Below, piece after piece: positions 62,914-64,000 of a stretch of DNA of 64,000 nt. Positions within the stretch are counted from its first letter, which is position 1. Every line of letters begins with the position of its first letter. Made by a program: the position numbers and the translations under genes. The notes under the pieces are model-generated. The model was not told where the DNA came from, did not search any database, and saw only the letters and a program-made list of their open reading frames with translations. Origin of the DNA: Aminobacter aminovorans (GTDB lineage Bacteria > Pseudomonadota > Alphaproteobacteria > Rhizobiales > Rhizobiaceae); NCBI RefSeq assembly GCF_900445235.1, contig NZ_UFSM01000001.1:2991501-3055500 (forward strand). Reading direction: 5' to 3'.

Positions 62914-64000
62914 GCGTGCGCGGAAACATCCTTGTCGCCGATGACGATGCGGCGATCCGCACGGTGCTCAATCAGGCGCTGTCGCGCATGGGGCATGAGG
63001 TTCGCGTCACCTCCAACGCCGCGACGCTGTGGCGCTGGGTGGCGGCCGGCGAGGGCGATCTTGTCATCACCGACGTGGTGATGCCCGACGAGAACGCCTT
63101 CGACATGCTGCCGCGCATAAAGAAGGCGCGGCCGGAGCTGCCGGTCATCGTCATGAGCGCGCAGAACACCTTCATGACCGCCATCCGCGCTTCGGAAACC
63201 GGTGCCTACGAGTATCTGCCCAAGCCCTTCGATCTCACCGAACTGCTGAGCATCGTCAACCGCGCACTGTCAGAGCCACGGCGGCCGAAGAGCGAACAGC
63301 GCCATGACGAGCAGCCCGACGCCATGCCTCTGGTCGGCCGTTCGGCGGCGATGCAGGACATCTACCGTATGCTCGCCCGCATGATGCAGACGGACCTGAC
63401 CGTCATGATCTCGGGCGAATCGGGCACCGGCAAGGAACTGGTGGCACGCGCGCTCCATGAGTATGGCCGCCGCCGCAACGGGCCGTTCGTTGCCATCAAC
63501 ATGGCCGCCATCCCGCGCGACCTGATCGAATCCGAGCTCTTCGGCCACGAGAAGGGTGCCTTCACCGGGGCGCAGAACCGCTCGACCGGCCGCTTCGAGC
63601 AGGCCGATGGTGGTACGCTGTTCCTCGACGAAATCGGCGACATGCCGATGGAAGCGCAGACCAGGCTGCTCCGCGTGTTGCAGCAGGGCGAGTACACAAC
63701 GGTCGGCGGGCGCACGCCGATCAAGACCGACGTGCGCATCGTTGCGGCCACCAACAAGGACCTGCGTACGCTCATCAATCAGGGTCTGTTCCGCGAGGAT
63801 TTATTCTATCGCCTCAATGTCGTACCGCTTCGTCTTCCAGCGTTGCGCGAACGCTCGGAGGATGTTCCCGACCTTGTCCGCCATTTCTTCAAGCAGGGCG
63901 TCAGCGAAGGCCTTCAGGCCAAGCGCATCTCGGCCGGCGGCGTCGAATTGATGAAGCGCTATCCCTGGCCGGGCAATGTGCGCGAGCTGGAAAATCTGGT
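62910..64000 (+). CDS. ntrC: Nitrogen regulation response regulator NtrC (runs off window)
   Basis: Partial: the frame is open to 64000. Receiver domain with Asp55 ([10 protein letters not shown]), then the sigma-54 interaction AAA+ domain with Walker [11 protein letters not shown], the GAFTGA loop and [10 protein letters not shown]. The missing C-terminus should carry the Fis-type DNA-binding domain. Overlaps ntrB by ATGA. Confidence 0.96.
   Translation, partial: MSVRGNILVADDDAAIRTVLNQALSRMGHEVRVTSNAATLWRWVAAGEGDLVITDVVMPDENAFDMLPRIKKARPELPVIVMSAQNTFMTAIRASETGAYEYLPKPFDLTELLSIVNRALSEPRRPKSEQRHDEQPDAMPLVGRSAAMQDIYRMLARMMQTDLTVMISGESGTGKELVARALHEYGRRRNGPFVAINMAAIPRDLIESELFGHEKGAFTGAQNRSTGRFEQADGGTLFLDEIGDMPMEAQTRLLRVLQQGEYTTVGGRTPIKTDVRIVAATNKDLRTLINQGLFREDLFYRLNVVPLRLPALRERSEDVPDLVRHFFKQGVSEGLQAKRISAGGVELMKRYPWPGNVRELENL

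Overview
The window is about 64 kb of gene-dense, GC-rich chromosome from an alphaproteobacterium of the order Hyphomicrobiales (Rhizobiales). Gene content and order fit the Mesorhizobium/Aminobacter branch best. Supporting markers are LpxI instead of LpxH in the lipid A cluster, a fused IspDF, an EipB envelope protein, a lipoyl-bearing PdhB, an alphaproteobacterial LexA with a GTTC-N7-GTTC box, a candidate EcfG-type stress promoter, and the dusB(nifR3)-ntrB-ntrC locus. The genus is an inference. I see no rRNA, tRNA, insertion sequence, prophage or CRISPR array; this is core genome.

Layout. 1-13.4 kb: end of an unrecognised gene, a membrane J-domain protein, a D,D-carboxypeptidase, a phasin with a strong promoter, clpS-clpA, a membrane diguanylate cyclase, azlCD, a PAP2-like membrane enzyme, a HIT protein, an SMR transporter, a FemAB-like protein and ridA-GDPD. 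13.5-28.1 kb: eipB, then the conserved run rpsB-tsf-pyrH-frr-uppS-cdsA-rseP-bamA-lpxD-fabZ-lpxA-lpxI-lpxB, which links translation, undecaprenyl and phospholipid precursors, outer-membrane assembly and lipid A synthesis. 28.2-40 kb: gltA and gltX on the minus strand, a comEC/rec2 homologue, then a minus-strand run of lexA, moeA, moaC, trpC, trpD and a PpiD-like chaperone. 40.2-50.4 kb: tpiA, secG, an L,D-transpeptidase, pyrG, kdsA, a dodecin, a PRC-barrel protein, a newly noted 40-residue lipoprotein on the minus strand, eno, a secreted Cys-rich protein and an FtsB/DivIC-like protein. 50.5-58.9 kb: pdhA-pdhB-pdhC, an SGNH hydrolase, a GNAT protein, lpdA, a GlsB-like protein, lipA and a COQ10-like START protein. 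58.9-64 kb: pncC/cinA-like and ispDF on the minus strand, then dusB-ntrB-ntrC, cut by the window end.

How it works together. Enolase, PDH, LipA (which lipoylates PDH), LpdA and citrate synthase form a glycolysis-to-TCA module. The Lpx/KdsA/Bam/EipB/Ldt/DacA genes build the envelope. NtrBC and LexA are the main regulators. Many neighbours overlap by ATGA, suggesting translational coupling.

No wholly new multi-gene system is apparent. The most interesting signals are small: a palindrome that exactly fills the spacer of the phasin promoter and a related palindrome upstream of gltA; a long inverted repeat before dusB; a 40-residue lipoprotein gene whose ribosome binding site sits in a hairpin loop; an EcfG-like promoter before the PRC-barrel gene; and a ComEC homologue whose C-terminus lacks recognisable metallo-beta-lactamase motifs.
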